A stretch of DNA of 42,807 nucleotides from Candidatus Brocadiia bacterium (GTDB taxonomy: Bacteria > Planctomycetota > PUPC01), in assembly GCA_030605345.1 (NCBI GenBank), contig JAUWIN010000010.1:1-42807 (forward strand). The letters are read 5' to 3'. Of this stretch, positions 8,097-16,193 are shown piece by piece (position 1 is the first letter of the stretch; each line of letters opens with the position of its first letter). Made by a program: the position numbers and the translations under genes. Under the pieces are notes generated by a model. That model made no database searches and was not told where the DNA came from. It saw only the letters and a list, made by a program, of their open reading frames with translations.

Positions 8097-8897
8097 TTAC
8101 TTGCCGAACAGGCCGTCGGGAACCGTTGCGTCCCATCCGCGGGGAGCCGGCAGGCCCAGTGCCCGGGCGACAACGGCGGCGGTGTCGGTAATCTCGATGG
8201 CGTTATTCAGTTCAGCTCCTCGGGCGATTCCCGGCCCACGGCAGCCCCAGAATGTGGTGATGCAGTCCGGGTGGTCGCTACCGTGCGACGTGCCCTCGCC
8301 GCCGTGGTCGGAGAGCAGAACTATCAAGCTTTCATCGAACACGCCGGCGGCCCGGATTGCATCCAATACAACGCCCACGTGGCGGTCGGTCTCTGCAATC
8401 TGGTCAAGATATTCCTGCGACCTGTATCCGTGCGTATGCCCCGCTCCATCAATGAAGTCCAGCTGCATGAAGTAGAGATCCGGCGGGTCGGTGCGGATGT
8501 AATCGGACGCTGCCGCCACCAGCTCCGGGTCGGGCATTGAGGCGAGGTAGCATCCGCACGACGGCTCGATGACGTGGGTGTTTATCGGCTCCCAACAGCT
8601 GAACGACGCACATTTGATGTCGGGGCGCTGCTCGCGGGCAAGTTTCATAAACGATGGCCAGGGAGCGTCCTCTTCTGCGGGGTGGTCGCCGCCGATCCGG
8701 TGTTTCTCGGGGCCGACGCCGTGGAACATCGAGCCCCATGCCGGGAAACTACTGGTAGGCATCACTGTCTTTGCGCCATACGACACCGCGCCATCTGATA
8801 GCGCGGAGTCGATGTTTGGCGTTGACGCCTGATGCACGGCACCTCCTCTGGCGCCGTCCAGCCCTATGATAAAGGCCCGTTTACATTGTTCTGACAT
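8097..8897 (-). CDS. Type I phosphodiesterase/alkaline-phosphatase superfamily enzyme
   Basis: A 266-residue protein matching the alkaline phosphatase superfamily: IIGLDGARG near residue 10 (first metal aspartate), MPTSSFPAWGSMFHGVGPEKHRIGG near residues 46-70 (nucleophile serine/threonine), QLDFIDGAGHTHG near 143 (metal D and H) and LLSDHGG near 190 (D and H), with a final H in TSHGSDHPD. The set is complete, so it is probably an active metal-dependent phosphodiesterase or phosphatase. There is no signal peptide, so the enzyme is predicted cytoplasmic. GGAGTAGAAG precedes the ATG at 8897. It follows the cupin gene by 29 nt in the same transcription unit. Confidence 0.85.
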   Translation of the reverse strand: MSEQCKRAFIIGLDGARGGAVHQASTPNIDSALSDGAVSYGAKTVMPTSSFPAWGSMFHGVGPEKHRIGGDHPAEEDAPWPSFMKLAREQRPDIKCASFSCWEPINTHVIEPSCGCYLASMPDPELVAAASDYIRTDPPDLYFMQLDFIDGAGHTHGYRSQEYLDQIAETDRHVGVVLDAIRAAGVFDESLIVLLSDHGGEGTSHGSDHPDCITTFWGCRGPGIARGAELNNAIEITDTAAVVARALGLPAPRGWDATVPDGLFGK

Positions 8898-8926
8898 CTT
8901 CTACTCCAGTTGTCGTGGCAGACTGC

Positions 8927-9268
8927 TCAGTCAAACCATTCGTCGTTTGGGTCGAAGGCAGGAATCGGGACAACGATAATCCTGCACCCGCCAAGCGCGC
9001 GGTGGCGGCAACCCGGCTTAATCAGGACGGCGGTCATCGGCTTGACAGGAATGAGGTCACCGTCAAGCTCGATGTGACTCTCGCCCTGGATGACGAGGTA
9101 AATCTCCGTTAGTTTTTTGTGATAATGGGTGCGCCCAGGCTCTTTCACATCCAGCAGGTGCATCGAGGCGACCCGGCCCTCGTCGTTGACAAAGGCCCGC
9201 CGCGAAAAGCCGCAGGGGCACTTCACCGGCTCTATGTCGTCCAACTGAGCAATTGTGTAGTTGTTCAT
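8927..9268 (-). CDS. Small single-domain cupin protein
   Basis: A 113-residue protein with the two cupin motifs: GRTHYHKKLTEIYLVIQGE (residues 45-63, metal ligands H48, H50 and E55) and the second motif PVKPMTAVLIKPGCRHRALG (about 73-92, H89). It has a CPCG pair near the N-terminus that could bind metal. The ATG overlaps the stop of the esterase gene in an ATGA junction (9265-9268), so translation is coupled. Small cupins of this type are often sugar isomerases, lyases or dioxygenases; the substrate cannot be told. Confidence 0.8.
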   Translation of the reverse strand: MNNYTIAQLDDIEPVKCPCGFSRRAFVNDEGRVASMHLLDVKEPGRTHYHKKLTEIYLVIQGESHIELDGDLIPVKPMTAVLIKPGCRHRALGGCRIIVVPIPAFDPNDEWFD

Positions 9269-9996
9269 TGCAAGATTCTTGCCATTTCCACGGCGTACCG
9301 CCTGCCCAGCTCCCGCTGGGCTTCGGAGGTAAAGTGCACCTCATCCTGGTTTTTCAACCCCTTTGAGTAGGCACAGCCGGTGAACGGGACCAGTTCCGGG
9401 ATGTGCTCAATCTCTTGGTTTACTCTTTCGGCGAAGGAGCAGTTCTGAGCTGACTGAACAAAGTCGCCGAGTGTCCCGACAACCACCGGGAGGTCAGGAA
9501 CGGTAAGTTCCTCGCGTAAATCCGCTATCATCTGTTTGAACCGTGAGCCGTAGGTCGCTGCGGCTTCCTCACTGCCGGAGTCGGACTCGCCTTGGTGCCA
9601 CAGGACACCTTTCATTGTACCCGACTTCATCGCTTCCCTGGCGCGGGCGACCGCATTGTTGTAGAGCTCCTGCCCCTTTTTCCACTGTTCCAGCGCCGTT
9701 CCCCCGACTGCACAGGGAATGAGCCCGATAGTTACCGCCTCGTTCTCCTTCACCATCGTTTTGGCGAAACTGAGGCCGGGACCGACTCCGCGACCTTCCA
9801 CCTCGAAGTGCAATGGCTCGACGGCCGGAACCCACCGGCCGTCGTGGTCTAACCGAAGTATCCGCGGGGGCGACACTTTGTCTTCACCTTCTACTGTGCC
9901 GCAGCCGGACATGTTGGACTGGCCCATTAGAAGGTAAAGGTGGAAACGCTCTTTTGGCGGCAATTTCGCCTCCCTTCGTTGACCTGCTTGTGTCAT
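9265..9996 (-). CDS. Sialate O-acetylesterase-like SGNH esterase
   Basis: A 243-residue SGNH hydrolase of the sialate O-acetylesterase (SASA, CE6-like) family. Visible motifs are LMGQSNMSG (nucleophile serine, residues 23-31), GGTALEQW (oxyanion glycine), VLWHQGESD (block III, near 131) and DEVHF (catalytic Asp-His, near 219). The family removes acetyl groups from sialic acid or xylan. No signal peptide is present, which suggests an intracellular substrate that has already been imported. The start lies 15 nt after the stop of the PLP enzyme gene; a small CCCC-GAA-GGGG stem (10001-10011) sits in that gap and its G run may serve as ribosome-binding site. The 3' end overlaps the cupin gene by 4 nt. 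Confidence 0.85.
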   Translation of the reverse strand: MTQAGQRREAKLPPKERFHLYLLMGQSNMSGCGTVEGEDKVSPPRILRLDHDGRWVPAVEPLHFEVEGRGVGPGLSFAKTMVKENEAVTIGLIPCAVGGTALEQWKKGQELYNNAVARAREAMKSGTMKGVLWHQGESDSGSEEAAATYGSRFKQMIADLREELTVPDLPVVVGTLGDFVQSAQNCSFAERVNQEIEHIPELVPFTGCAYSKGLKNQDEVHFTSEAQRELGRRYAVEMARILQ

Positions 9997-10011
9997 TTTA
10001 CCCCGAAGGGG

Positions 10012-11115
10012 CTATTGCAGAAGCGCCTGGTCCAGGTCGGAGATAATGTCCTCGACGTTCTCCAGTCCAATCGAGAGCCGGATGTATCCCGGCGGTATAT
10101 CGCGCTCAGGACCAGAGTAATCTTTGACGTACCACGCGGCGATGGTGCCCGCATCACCCAGGCTTCCTGCGTACCTGCACATTTGTAGCGCCCTGCCGAA
10201 ACGTTCGGCGGAATCGGCGTCGGCGACCTCCATGCCGACCATGCCGCCGAAGTTAGCCCACTGCTTCGACGCCGTCGTGTGGCCCGGGTCGGAAGGCTGG
10301 CCCGGGTAACGAACTGACCTGACCTTGGGATGTGTCTGGAGAAACTCTGCGACCCGGCGCGCATTCTCGCAATGCCGGTCCATTCGGACGTGCAGGGTCT
10401 TCAAGCCGCGCAAAATAAGAAAGGTATTTAGAGGGCTGATGATCCCGCCGTGCTGACACCTCTGTGAGGTGATCCGGCGCAGCAGGTCATCGTCCCTGAC
10501 GGTCACAATCCCGGCGAGCGTGTCGCCGTGCCCGCAGAGATACTTCGTTGCGCTGTGCAGCACAACGTCGGCGCCCAGTTCCAGCGGCCGAAGCAGGTAT
10601 GGCGTTAGGAAGGTATTGTCAACCACCACGGTCGCCCCGACATCGTGGGCAATTTCCACCACAGCTTGAACGTCAATCACCTCCAACGAAGGGTTCGCCA
10701 GAGGCTCGAAATAGACCAGACGCGTTTCCTTTTTCACCGCGGACCGTACTGCGTCGAGGTCACAGAAGTTAATAAGTTCCGCCTGGACGTTCAGACGCGG
10801 CATTGTTTTTGTCAGCAGGTCGGCGGTCGCGGGATAGACTGTGTGGTGTGAGACTACTCGGTCGCCGGCGCTGAGGAGGGCGAAAAGCGTCTGGCTGACC
10901 GACGCCATGCCGCAGGCGGTCGCAATTGCGTCGCCCCCGCCTTCCAAGCTTGCCATTCGTTGTTCCAGCGCCCGGGTGGTCGGCGTCTGAGTGCGGGCGT
11001 ATCCGTCCTGCGACCAGGCGACTTGATATATCGGCATGGACGAGCACTCCCGCGGTTCGCCGAGGTGAATCGCCCGGCTGCCGAAACCCGACTCCTTCGT
11101 CGGCTTATCACTCAC
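10012..11115 (-). CDS. PLP-dependent trans-sulfuration-family enzyme (cystathionine gamma-synthase/lyase type)
   Basis: About 367 residues of the Cys/Met metabolism PLP enzyme family. The internal PLP lysine is in [21 protein letters not shown] holds the cofactor-binding aspartate; [20 protein letters not shown] is the usual N-terminal PLP-phosphate region and [16 protein letters not shown] the C-terminal signature. Members include cystathionine gamma-synthase, cystathionine beta/gamma-lyase, methionine gamma-lyase and O-acetylhomoserine sulfhydrylase, and sequence reading alone does not separate them. GTG 11115 is preferred because GGAAAGGG lies 6 nt upstream; a GTG at 11145 gives 10 more residues without such a site. 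First gene of the long minus-strand string. Confidence 0.85.
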   Translation of the reverse strand: MSDKPTKESGFGSRAIHLGEPRECSSMPIYQVAWSQDGYARTQTPTTRALEQRMASLEGGGDAIATACGMASVSQTLFALLSAGDRVVSHHTVYPATADLLTKTMPRLNVQAELINFCDLDAVRSAVKKETRLVYFEPLANPSLEVIDVQAVVEIAHDVGATVVVDNTFLTPYLLRPLELGADVVLHSATKYLCGHGDTLAGIVTVRDDDLLRRITSQRCQHGGIISPLNTFLILRGLKTLHVRMDRHCENARRVAEFLQTHPKVRSVRYPGQPSDPGHTTASKQWANFGGMVGMEVADADSAERFGRALQMCRYAGSLGDAGTIAAWYVKDYSGPERDIPPGYIRLSIGLENVEDIISDLDQALLQ

Positions 11116-11182
11116 AATGTGCCCTTTCCAACTAAAATCCGTCACCTAAGTCTGACTGCTGGCCCTGCGGTCATGATGCCGG

Positions 11183-11213
11183 AGTGTATCTTCTGTTGAC
11201 CTGTTGTCAACAG
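11183..11213 (-). promoter_or_regulatory. Promoter with overlapping operator-like inverted repeat, PLP enzyme operon
   Basis: On the minus strand, TTGACA (11210-11205) and TACACT (11188-11183) are 16 nt apart. A perfect inverted repeat CTGTTGAC-N5-GTCAACAG at 11193-11213 covers the -35 box. This is the arrangement expected of a repressor operator. The predicted RNA start is about 60 nt upstream of the GTG at 11115. The rest of the gap up to 11332 holds no gene that I can see. Confidence 0.65.
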
Positions 11214-11332
11214 CGAAAACCAGCAGGATAGTATGTTGATTTCGAGCGGGGTGCTCTTGCGCCGCTGGCGCAAATTAGGTCAGGGGTAAGCGAGGTCACG
11301 TTGTGTAGTGCTTCACAGTGCTGGTGGGGGTT

Positions 11333-11692
11333 TCAGGATTTTTCTTTTTCGTCTTCGTCGAGTTTGTATGCTGGAACTTCCTGCCCTTCCTCTTGCGTAT
11401 CGGCCGTCCCCAGCGAGCTCCCCCTCGATCTGGCGTAGGAATAAGCGGTGTTGCGCTCGGTGCAGGCGGCGCAGATGCGGTTCCACGGCCCCTCAGACAG
11501 AAAAGATGCCCCGCAGGACAGGCAGTTCCGGGGGGAATATTTCACCAGCCGCTCCCGCCGATACGTCTGTGCCCTGAGCCGCGACTGTTCCGTAGCGCTG
11601 CGCCGGTTAACAATCTTGCTGCATTCGACAGAGCAGTACTTTCTCCGACCGGGTGGTACCGGCCTGCTGCAACCTTCCCGTTGGCATATCAT
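11333..11692 (-). CDS. Small double zinc-ribbon/zinc-finger protein
   Basis: A 119-residue basic protein with two cysteine clusters. The first, near residues 3-24, is CQREGCSRPVPPGRRKYCSVEC, a CxxxxC plus CxxxC arrangement with the KYCSxEC pattern common in phage and mobile-element zinc fingers. The second, near 55-73, is NCLSCGASF followed by RICAAC. Between them is an Arg-rich helix, and the last 25 residues are acidic. A nucleic-acid-binding role is likely; nothing more specific can be said. The ATG at 11692 is chosen because GGGAGAG lies just upstream; a longer frame to 11749 has no such site. It stands alone, transcribed away from the PHP gene. Confidence 0.65.
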   Translation of the reverse strand: MICQREGCSRPVPPGRRKYCSVECSKIVNRRSATEQSRLRAQTYRRERLVKYSPRNCLSCGASFLSEGPWNRICAACTERNTAYSYARSRGSSLGTADTQEEGQEVPAYKLDEDEKEKS

Positions 11693-11719
11693 TGTTCTCT
11701 CTCCCGAAATGATGCGACA

Positions 11720-11738
11720 GGCCCGCTCCAGTCGGGCC
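11720..11738. other. GC-rich hairpin upstream of the zinc-finger gene
   Basis: GGCCCG-CTCCAGT-CGGGCC forms a 6-bp stem with a 7-nt loop about 30 nt upstream of the zinc-finger gene start, inside its likely 5' leader. The remaining stretch up to 12037 is comparatively AT-rich; apart from the promoter at 11949-11977 and a TCGAC-T6-GTCGA stem at 11802-11817, I see nothing in it. Confidence 0.4.
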
Positions 11739-11948
11739 AGCCGTGCCAAGGAGCGAAATTACGTCGTCCAGCCGCTCAAATGCCCCCTTACTTATTATGT
11801 ATCGACTTTTTTGTCGAAAAACTTAAACCCTAATTCTGGTGTGGTTGCACGTCAAAGGGTTGCCCCGATGAGGCACCGGAAGGAAGGGCGGCCTAAGCGC
11901 GGTCGCCAATGTTAAGGAGATCAGCATAAAAGTCGACGCGAAACGTCT

Positions 11949-11977
11949 TTGATTTTGCCAGGCCTCTGCGATAGGAT
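11949..11977 (+). promoter_or_regulatory. Probable promoter of the PHP-domain gene
   Basis: TTGATT (11949-11954) and TAGGAT (11972-11977) are separated by 17 nt. The predicted start near 11984 gives a leader of about 54 nt to the TTG start at 12038. This is weaker than the other promoters noted here. Confidence 0.4.
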
Positions 11978-12037
11978 TGCCAGCTATCGAGATGTCATAG
12001 TTGTCCAATCTTTGAGTATCACAAAAGGAGTTTTACG

Positions 12038-13075
12038 TTGAGAGCCGCCGCGGAACAGCAATTCAGACTCCATCGCCTTCACCGTCTCGCAAATGAGGTC
12101 CGGTGGATCAAGCGCGACCTGGCCCAGCGCTTGAAAGAGACCAGGCGGCTGTTCGGGCGCCATGTCCACCCCGTTGATATCCATACACACTCAATTCACA
12201 GCGATGGATTAGGGGCGGTTGCAGACAACTGCGAGTTCGCAATGAAGGCACGGCTCGATTTCCTTTTCGTAACCGACCATTACAGCACTGGCCAGAAGCG
12301 CGCCCTGCGCAGGTGGGCAAACGCATCGTGGGGCCAGGAACCGCCCGCTTCCCATCATCATCTTGGCCTGCTGTGCAACAGCCGGCTGTTCAAGCCTAAG
12401 TGTGACAGCATCGCGGCGGATTTTGGAAGGGCGAAGAAAATCGCTCCCTTCGTCTGGATCCCGCATCCCACCGGATGGTACCCGGACACGTGGTACACCC
12501 AGGACCAGATTAATTCGCTCTGGACCCTCGGCGAGTCGTTCGCCATGGAGGTCATCAACGGCGCCAACAAGGCGCTCCGCGCCTACGACAAGCTCGACGA
12601 GCGAACCATCTTGGTCTGGGATCGTTTGCTGTGCGACGGCCGGAAGGTCGCGGCGATAGGCGGCAGCGACGCGCACAGCCCCGAGGACATCGGCTGCACC
12701 TGGACCGGTGTCTTCTCGCCAAGCCCTACGCCGGGCGCTATCATCAAGGCGCTCAATCAGAACCGTTGCTTCGCCAGCGAGGCCACTTTGATGGATTTTT
12801 CTTGTGACGGACAGCCAATGGGTTCGACCACTACGAAGGCCAAAAACGCAAGCGTAGCTCTGAACTTCCGGGTAGCCGACGCCGCCGGGCTGCAATCCGT
12901 CCGAATCATCTCGCAGGGCAAAGTCACCAAAGAGATTTGGGCAAGGGGTGAGAAGCTGGTACAAGGCACGCTCGAACGTAAATGCAAGCCGAAGCCGACG
13001 TACTATAGACTGGAGAGCACAGCAGTTGATGGCCGCCGAGCCTTCTCGACGCCCATTTACAGTGTCGCTCGATGA
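12038..13075 (+). CDS. PHP-domain metal-dependent phosphoesterase
   Basis: A 345-residue protein. DIHTHSIHSDG (residues 47-57) is the first PHP metal motif, FVTDHYS (about 77-83) the second, WIPHPTGWYP (near 138) the histidine of the third, and GGSDAHSPEDIG (about 208-219) the final Asp-His motif, so the metal site looks complete. The last 90 residues look beta-rich and may be a small Ig-like domain. PHP enzymes include histidinol-phosphatase and nucleotide or RNA phosphoesterases; the substrate here is unknown. The TTG start is well supported by AAAGGAG 7 nt upstream. It reads into the sugar kinase and glycosyltransferase genes, although the 106-nt gap to the next gene may hold a separate promoter. 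Confidence 0.8.
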   Translation: MRAAAEQQFRLHRLHRLANEVRWIKRDLAQRLKETRRLFGRHVHPVDIHTHSIHSDGLGAVADNCEFAMKARLDFLFVTDHYSTGQKRALRRWANASWGQEPPASHHHLGLLCNSRLFKPKCDSIAADFGRAKKIAPFVWIPHPTGWYPDTWYTQDQINSLWTLGESFAMEVINGANKALRAYDKLDERTILVWDRLLCDGRKVAAIGGSDAHSPEDIGCTWTGVFSPSPTPGAIIKALNQNRCFASEATLMDFSCDGQPMGSTTTKAKNASVALNFRVADAAGLQSVRIISQGKVTKEIWARGEKLVQGTLERKCKPKPTYYRLESTAVDGRRAFSTPIYSVAR

Positions 13076-13153
13076 TTAGGGAAAATCGGAGGTGTTGAGC
13101 TCGCCGAGGACGGGCGGTATTCGCTCTGCCGGTGCCGCCGCCCCGGGGTTGTG

Positions 13154-13168
13154 AAGTTGTGACAACTT
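13154..13168. promoter_or_regulatory. Perfect inverted repeat upstream of the sugar kinase (operator-like)
   Basis: AAGTTGT-G-ACAACTT is a 15-bp perfect palindrome with a single central base, 13 nt before the TTG at 13182. The arms are as long as those of typical one-turn repressor sites. No good -35/-10 pair is visible next to it. Confidence 0.45.
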
Positions 13169-13181
13169 TCTAACAGGGCCT

Positions 13182-14225
13182 TTGAGACAGCGAATTATGG
13201 AAGACCGTTGCGGCATTACATCCGGCGGAATCTGGGTTGTTGACCGCGTGAAAACGGTGGACCGGCTGCCGAGCCGGGGAATGCTGGCTAACATTCGGTC
13301 TGAACAGGCATCGACCGGCGGGGGGCCAGCAAACGTGTTGTTCGACTTGGCACGCATGGGCGCCGCCTTGCCACTTGCGGGCGTGGGCGGCGTCGGCGCC
13401 GACGAGGGCGGTCGCCTCGTGCTCGAGAAGGCCCGCGAGCACAATGTCGATGCCTCTTACATCGCACAAACATCGGACGCGCTCACATCATATACCGACG
13501 TGATGACTGAGGAGGGCACCGGCGAGCGGGCATTCTTTCATCACCGCGGGGCCAACGTGCTGTTCGGGCCGGAGCACTTGCCGGTCAATAAACTCTCCTG
13601 CCGAATTTTTCACCTCGGCTACCTCCTGATCCTCGACCGGTTGGACGAAGCCGACGCGGACTATGGCACGGTAGCCGCTCGCCTGCTGCACGAGTTGCGC
13701 CGGCGCGGAATCAAGACCAGCGTCGATGTGGTGAGCGAGGAGAGCGACCGATACAGGACGATAGTGCCGCCGTCGCTTCGGCACACGGACTACCTTATCC
13801 TCAACGAGTTTGAAGCCTGCAAAATCGTCGGGCGGGCGGCGAGAAAAAAAGATGGCGCGCTGGACGCAAGAGAGGTCTCCAAAGCCGCGGATGAACTGCT
13901 CGAACTCGGTGGGATGGAACTGGTCGCGGTGCACATGCCGGAAGGATTTTACGTGCTGGAGCGCACAGGTAAACGGTGCTCCCGCGGGTCACTGGTGCTG
14001 CCGGACGGCTTCATCCGTGGCTCGGTCGGCGCGGGCGACGCGTTCTGCGCAGGGATGTTGTATGGCCTTCACGAAGGGTGGGCGCCCGCCGACGCCGGCT
14101 GGCTGGGCACGTGCTGTGCCGCGGCTTGCCTGTCCTGCGCCACCGCCACTGACGGCGTGGGGCCACTGGACGGCCTGCTGGAACTTGGCAGGACTTTTCC
14201 CGAAAGGCCGCCGCCATTAGGATAG
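13182..14225 (+). CDS. PfkB-family carbohydrate kinase
   Basis: A 347-residue ribokinase/PfkB-family kinase. GGIWVVDRVKTVDRLP (residues about 15-30) is the first strand and substrate region, STGGGPANVLFDLARMG (about 44-60) the first PfkB signature, and GSVGAGDAFCAGMLYGL (about 282-298) the second signature with the catalytic aspartate in GAGD. The family phosphorylates sugars or nucleosides at the expense of ATP in the cytoplasm; the substrate is not evident. The start is TTG 13182 or ATG 13197, neither with a strong ribosome-binding site. It is followed 37 nt later by a glycosyltransferase, so sugar activation for glycan synthesis is a reasonable guess. Confidence 0.85.
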   Translation: MRQRIMEDRCGITSGGIWVVDRVKTVDRLPSRGMLANIRSEQASTGGGPANVLFDLARMGAALPLAGVGGVGADEGGRLVLEKAREHNVDASYIAQTSDALTSYTDVMTEEGTGERAFFHHRGANVLFGPEHLPVNKLSCRIFHLGYLLILDRLDEADADYGTVAARLLHELRRRGIKTSVDVVSEESDRYRTIVPPSLRHTDYLILNEFEACKIVGRAARKKDGALDAREVSKAADELLELGGMELVAVHMPEGFYVLERTGKRCSRGSLVLPDGFIRGSVGAGDAFCAGMLYGLHEGWAPADAGWLGTCCAAACLSCATATDGVGPLDGLLELGRTFPERPPPLG

Positions 14226-14262
14226 ATGTAACCGTTCACCGGAATCTGTCGCGAGGCCCAGC

Positions 14263-15441
14263 ATGAGCGTGGCTCCTGATCCGCTCAAGGTTATGCACGT
14301 CATCACGCGGTTCATCCGCGGCGGAGCTCAGGAAAATACGCTGCTGACCGTCGCCGGTCTCGCCAAAATGCCCGGCTACGAAACCGCGCTGGTCACCGGG
14401 CCGGGCTTGGGGCCGGAAGGCGATCTGGTGCAAGAGGCAAGGAAGGCGGGCGTCCGCGTCATCTTGATTGATTACCTCCGCCGGCCTATCAACCCCTGGC
14501 GCGACTGGATGAGCTATGTGGCGCTGCGCCGCTGGATGCGGAAACTGCGGCCGGACGTAGTCCATACCCACAGTTCAAAAGCCGGCATCATCGGACGAAA
14601 AGCGGCAAAGGCCGAAAAGGTACCCAAGATCGTCCACACCATCCACGGCCTGCCGTTCCACCATTACGAGAACCCGCTGCTGAACAAGCTGTACATCGGG
14701 CTGGAGCGCAACGCTGCGAGATACACTGATCTTATCATCAGCGTGGCTGACGCGATGACGGAGAAAGCGGTCGCCGCTGGCGTCGCCCGGCGGCAGAAGT
14801 TCGTCACAATATACAGCGGGATGGATGTCGAGCCGTTTGTCAGTGGGGGGCACGACCGGGCGGCGGTTCGGCGCGCGCTCGGCATCGGGGAGAACTCGCC
14901 GGTGGTCGGTGTGATCGCGCGGATTAGCCCGCTGAAGGGGCACCAGTTCATTATTCGCGCCGCCCCCCAGATCGCTGCCCGGAACCCTGACGTAAAGTTC
15001 CTGTTTGTCGGCGACGGGCATATCCGCCGGCAGATGGGAAAACTCGCTCATAAACAAGGGGTGCGCGACCGCGTCGTATTCGCCGGGTTGCGGGATTACG
15101 GAGAAATCCCCGCGTTGATTGCGGCGATGGACCTCGTCGTTCACACCTCGCTGAGGGAAGGGCTCGCAAGGGTCCTGCCGCAGGCGTTCCTGTCCGGCGT
15201 GCCGGTGGTCTCGTATGACGTGGATGGCGCCCGCGAGGTGGTCATCAACGGCAAGACCGGCTGGCTGGTGGAGCCGGAGTCGATAGACGGGCTGGCGGCG
15301 GCAGTGTGCGAGGCGCTCGGCGACCTCGATGCTGCCCGGGCAATGGCGCTGGCCGGCCGTGAAATCTGCGAGCGGTGGTTTTCGGCCGATGTCATGGTGC
15401 GGGCCATCGCGAATCAGTATCAGAACCTGTTTGAACCCTGA
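14263..15441 (+). CDS. Glycosyltransferase family 4 (GT-B fold)
   Basis: A 392-residue GT4-type glycosyltransferase. The N-terminal half has the FIRGGAQENTLL loop (residues 18-29), the acceptor-side glycine-rich motif, and DVVHTHSSKAGIIGRKAAK. The C-terminal half has VGVIARISPLKGHQF, LFVGDGHIR and the donor-binding series EGLARVLPQAFLSGVPVVSYDVDG (near 300), where the usual E-x7-E pair reads E-x7-Q. The change at the second position is a substitution worth noting but also occurs within the family. Such enzymes transfer sugars from nucleotide donors at the inner membrane face. GCGAGG precedes the ATG. Confidence 0.85.
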   Translation: MSVAPDPLKVMHVITRFIRGGAQENTLLTVAGLAKMPGYETALVTGPGLGPEGDLVQEARKAGVRVILIDYLRRPINPWRDWMSYVALRRWMRKLRPDVVHTHSSKAGIIGRKAAKAEKVPKIVHTIHGLPFHHYENPLLNKLYIGLERNAARYTDLIISVADAMTEKAVAAGVARRQKFVTIYSGMDVEPFVSGGHDRAAVRRALGIGENSPVVGVIARISPLKGHQFIIRAAPQIAARNPDVKFLFVGDGHIRRQMGKLAHKQGVRDRVVFAGLRDYGEIPALIAAMDLVVHTSLREGLARVLPQAFLSGVPVVSYDVDGAREVVINGKTGWLVEPESIDGLAAAVCEALGDLDAARAMALAGREICERWFSADVMVRAIANQYQNLFEP

Positions 15442-15459
15442 GCAGCGGCGCTGCCGGAT

Positions 15460-15987
15460 ATGACGATGAAGATTGCCGTCCCCAGTTTGTCGCCGGGTAG
15501 TCAGGTTTTGACCTCCGTTTCGCCACCGGCGGAGTATGGCAGGCCTGCTGCGATGTCCGGCCTGGATTTCTGCGGAACCATTGATGTAAGAGCGGCGGTG
15601 AACAAGATGGGTGAGGAGCTCTTCGTGAGCGCCACGGTGAACGCCACGGTGAGGATGGAGTGCGCCCGGTGCCTGGAGCAGTTCGAAATGCCGCTCACGG
15701 CGAGTTTCGAGGCCCTGTATGCCCCTGATTCCGGGCAGGGTGCGGCCGCTCAGCTGTCGCGCCGCACCGGCCGCGAGGACGAGAAGGTCATCTACTACCA
15801 AAGCGGCATAGTGGACCTTGCGGAGCAGGTTATCGAGGCGGCCTTGCTGGCCGCGCCGATGAAGCCGCTCTGCCGGCCGGACTGCAGGGGCATCTGCCCA
15901 ACCTGCGGCAAGAACCTCAACCGGGGTTCCTGTGACTGCGAAAGCGGCCGAGATTTCAACAGGCCGTTCAAGGGGCTGTTCGGGTAA
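15460..15987 (+). CDS. YceD/DUF177-family protein
   Basis: A 175-residue DUF177 protein. It has the central MECARCLEQFEMPL segment (residues about 66-79) and a C-terminal cysteine cluster CRPDCRGICPTCGKNLNRG-CDC, typical of the family, which in many bacteria sits directly before rpmF (ribosomal protein L32) and is tied to rRNA synthesis. Here no rpmF follows. The last codons (15952-15983) are repeated exactly at 19229-19260, where they would read on to end in GLFGGGG rather than the present GLFG. So the present stop is supplied by inserted DNA. Start: ATG 15460 or 15466; the ribosome-binding site is weak. It lies 18 nt after the glycosyltransferase. Confidence 0.85.
   Translation: MTMKIAVPSLSPGSQVLTSVSPPAEYGRPAAMSGLDFCGTIDVRAAVNKMGEELFVSATVNATVRMECARCLEQFEMPLTASFEALYAPDSGQGAAAQLSRRTGREDEKVIYYQSGIVDLAEQVIEAALLAAPMKPLCRPDCRGICPTCGKNLNRGSCDCESGRDFNRPFKGLFG
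15952..15983 (+). repeat. Left 32-nt direct repeat (attL-like)
   Basis: A 32-nt sequence at the 3' end of yceD is identical to 19229-19260. Flanking bases differ at once on both sides (A against C before, G against A after), so the match is sharply bounded. It is proposed as one of the two junctions of an inserted element. Confidence 0.85.
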
Positions 15988-16160
15988 TTCGGGGGACGCA
16001 TGCGTATTTATTGTTTGACAGTGCCGTCTGTGTTTGACGGGGTTGTTTGTGGAGGTATAATTTCGTCATGCTAATGACTTGTTCGCGCCGTCATGACTGA
16101 TGCCACACTTCCTGTGTTACAGTTCTGAGCTCAGCCGAACGGAAAACTGCATAATAGACA
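15988..16160 (+). repeat. Island edge repeat A, carrying the kinase promoter
   Basis: This region is an imperfect direct copy of 19014-19190. Shared landmarks in order are a TTCGGGG-ACGCA start, CGTATTT, TTTGAC, a TATA-box hexamer, CGTCATGC and CTCAGCCGAACGG near the end. Over the core promoter part about 31 of 39 positions agree. Copy A has about 20 extra bases with a second TTGAC and a perfect palindrome ACGCATGCGT at 15996-16005. Confidence 0.6.
16034..16061 (+). promoter_or_regulatory. Promoter of the island kinase operon
   Basis: TTGACG (16034-16039) and TATAAT (16056-16061) are 16 nt apart, almost consensus. Another TTGACA is at 16015-16020. The predicted leader to the kinase ATG at 16194 is about 125 nt, long for this genome, and contains the CTCAGCCGAACGG block shared with the other island edge. 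Confidence 0.7.
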
Positions 16161-16193
16161 CATCTTGAGAAGGAGATTTGCAGGAATTGCTCG

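Noticed and set aside
11823-12008. 61-codon minus-strand frame upstream of the PHP gene
   Set aside because: No ribosome-binding site, no family, and it covers the promoter region of the opposite gene.
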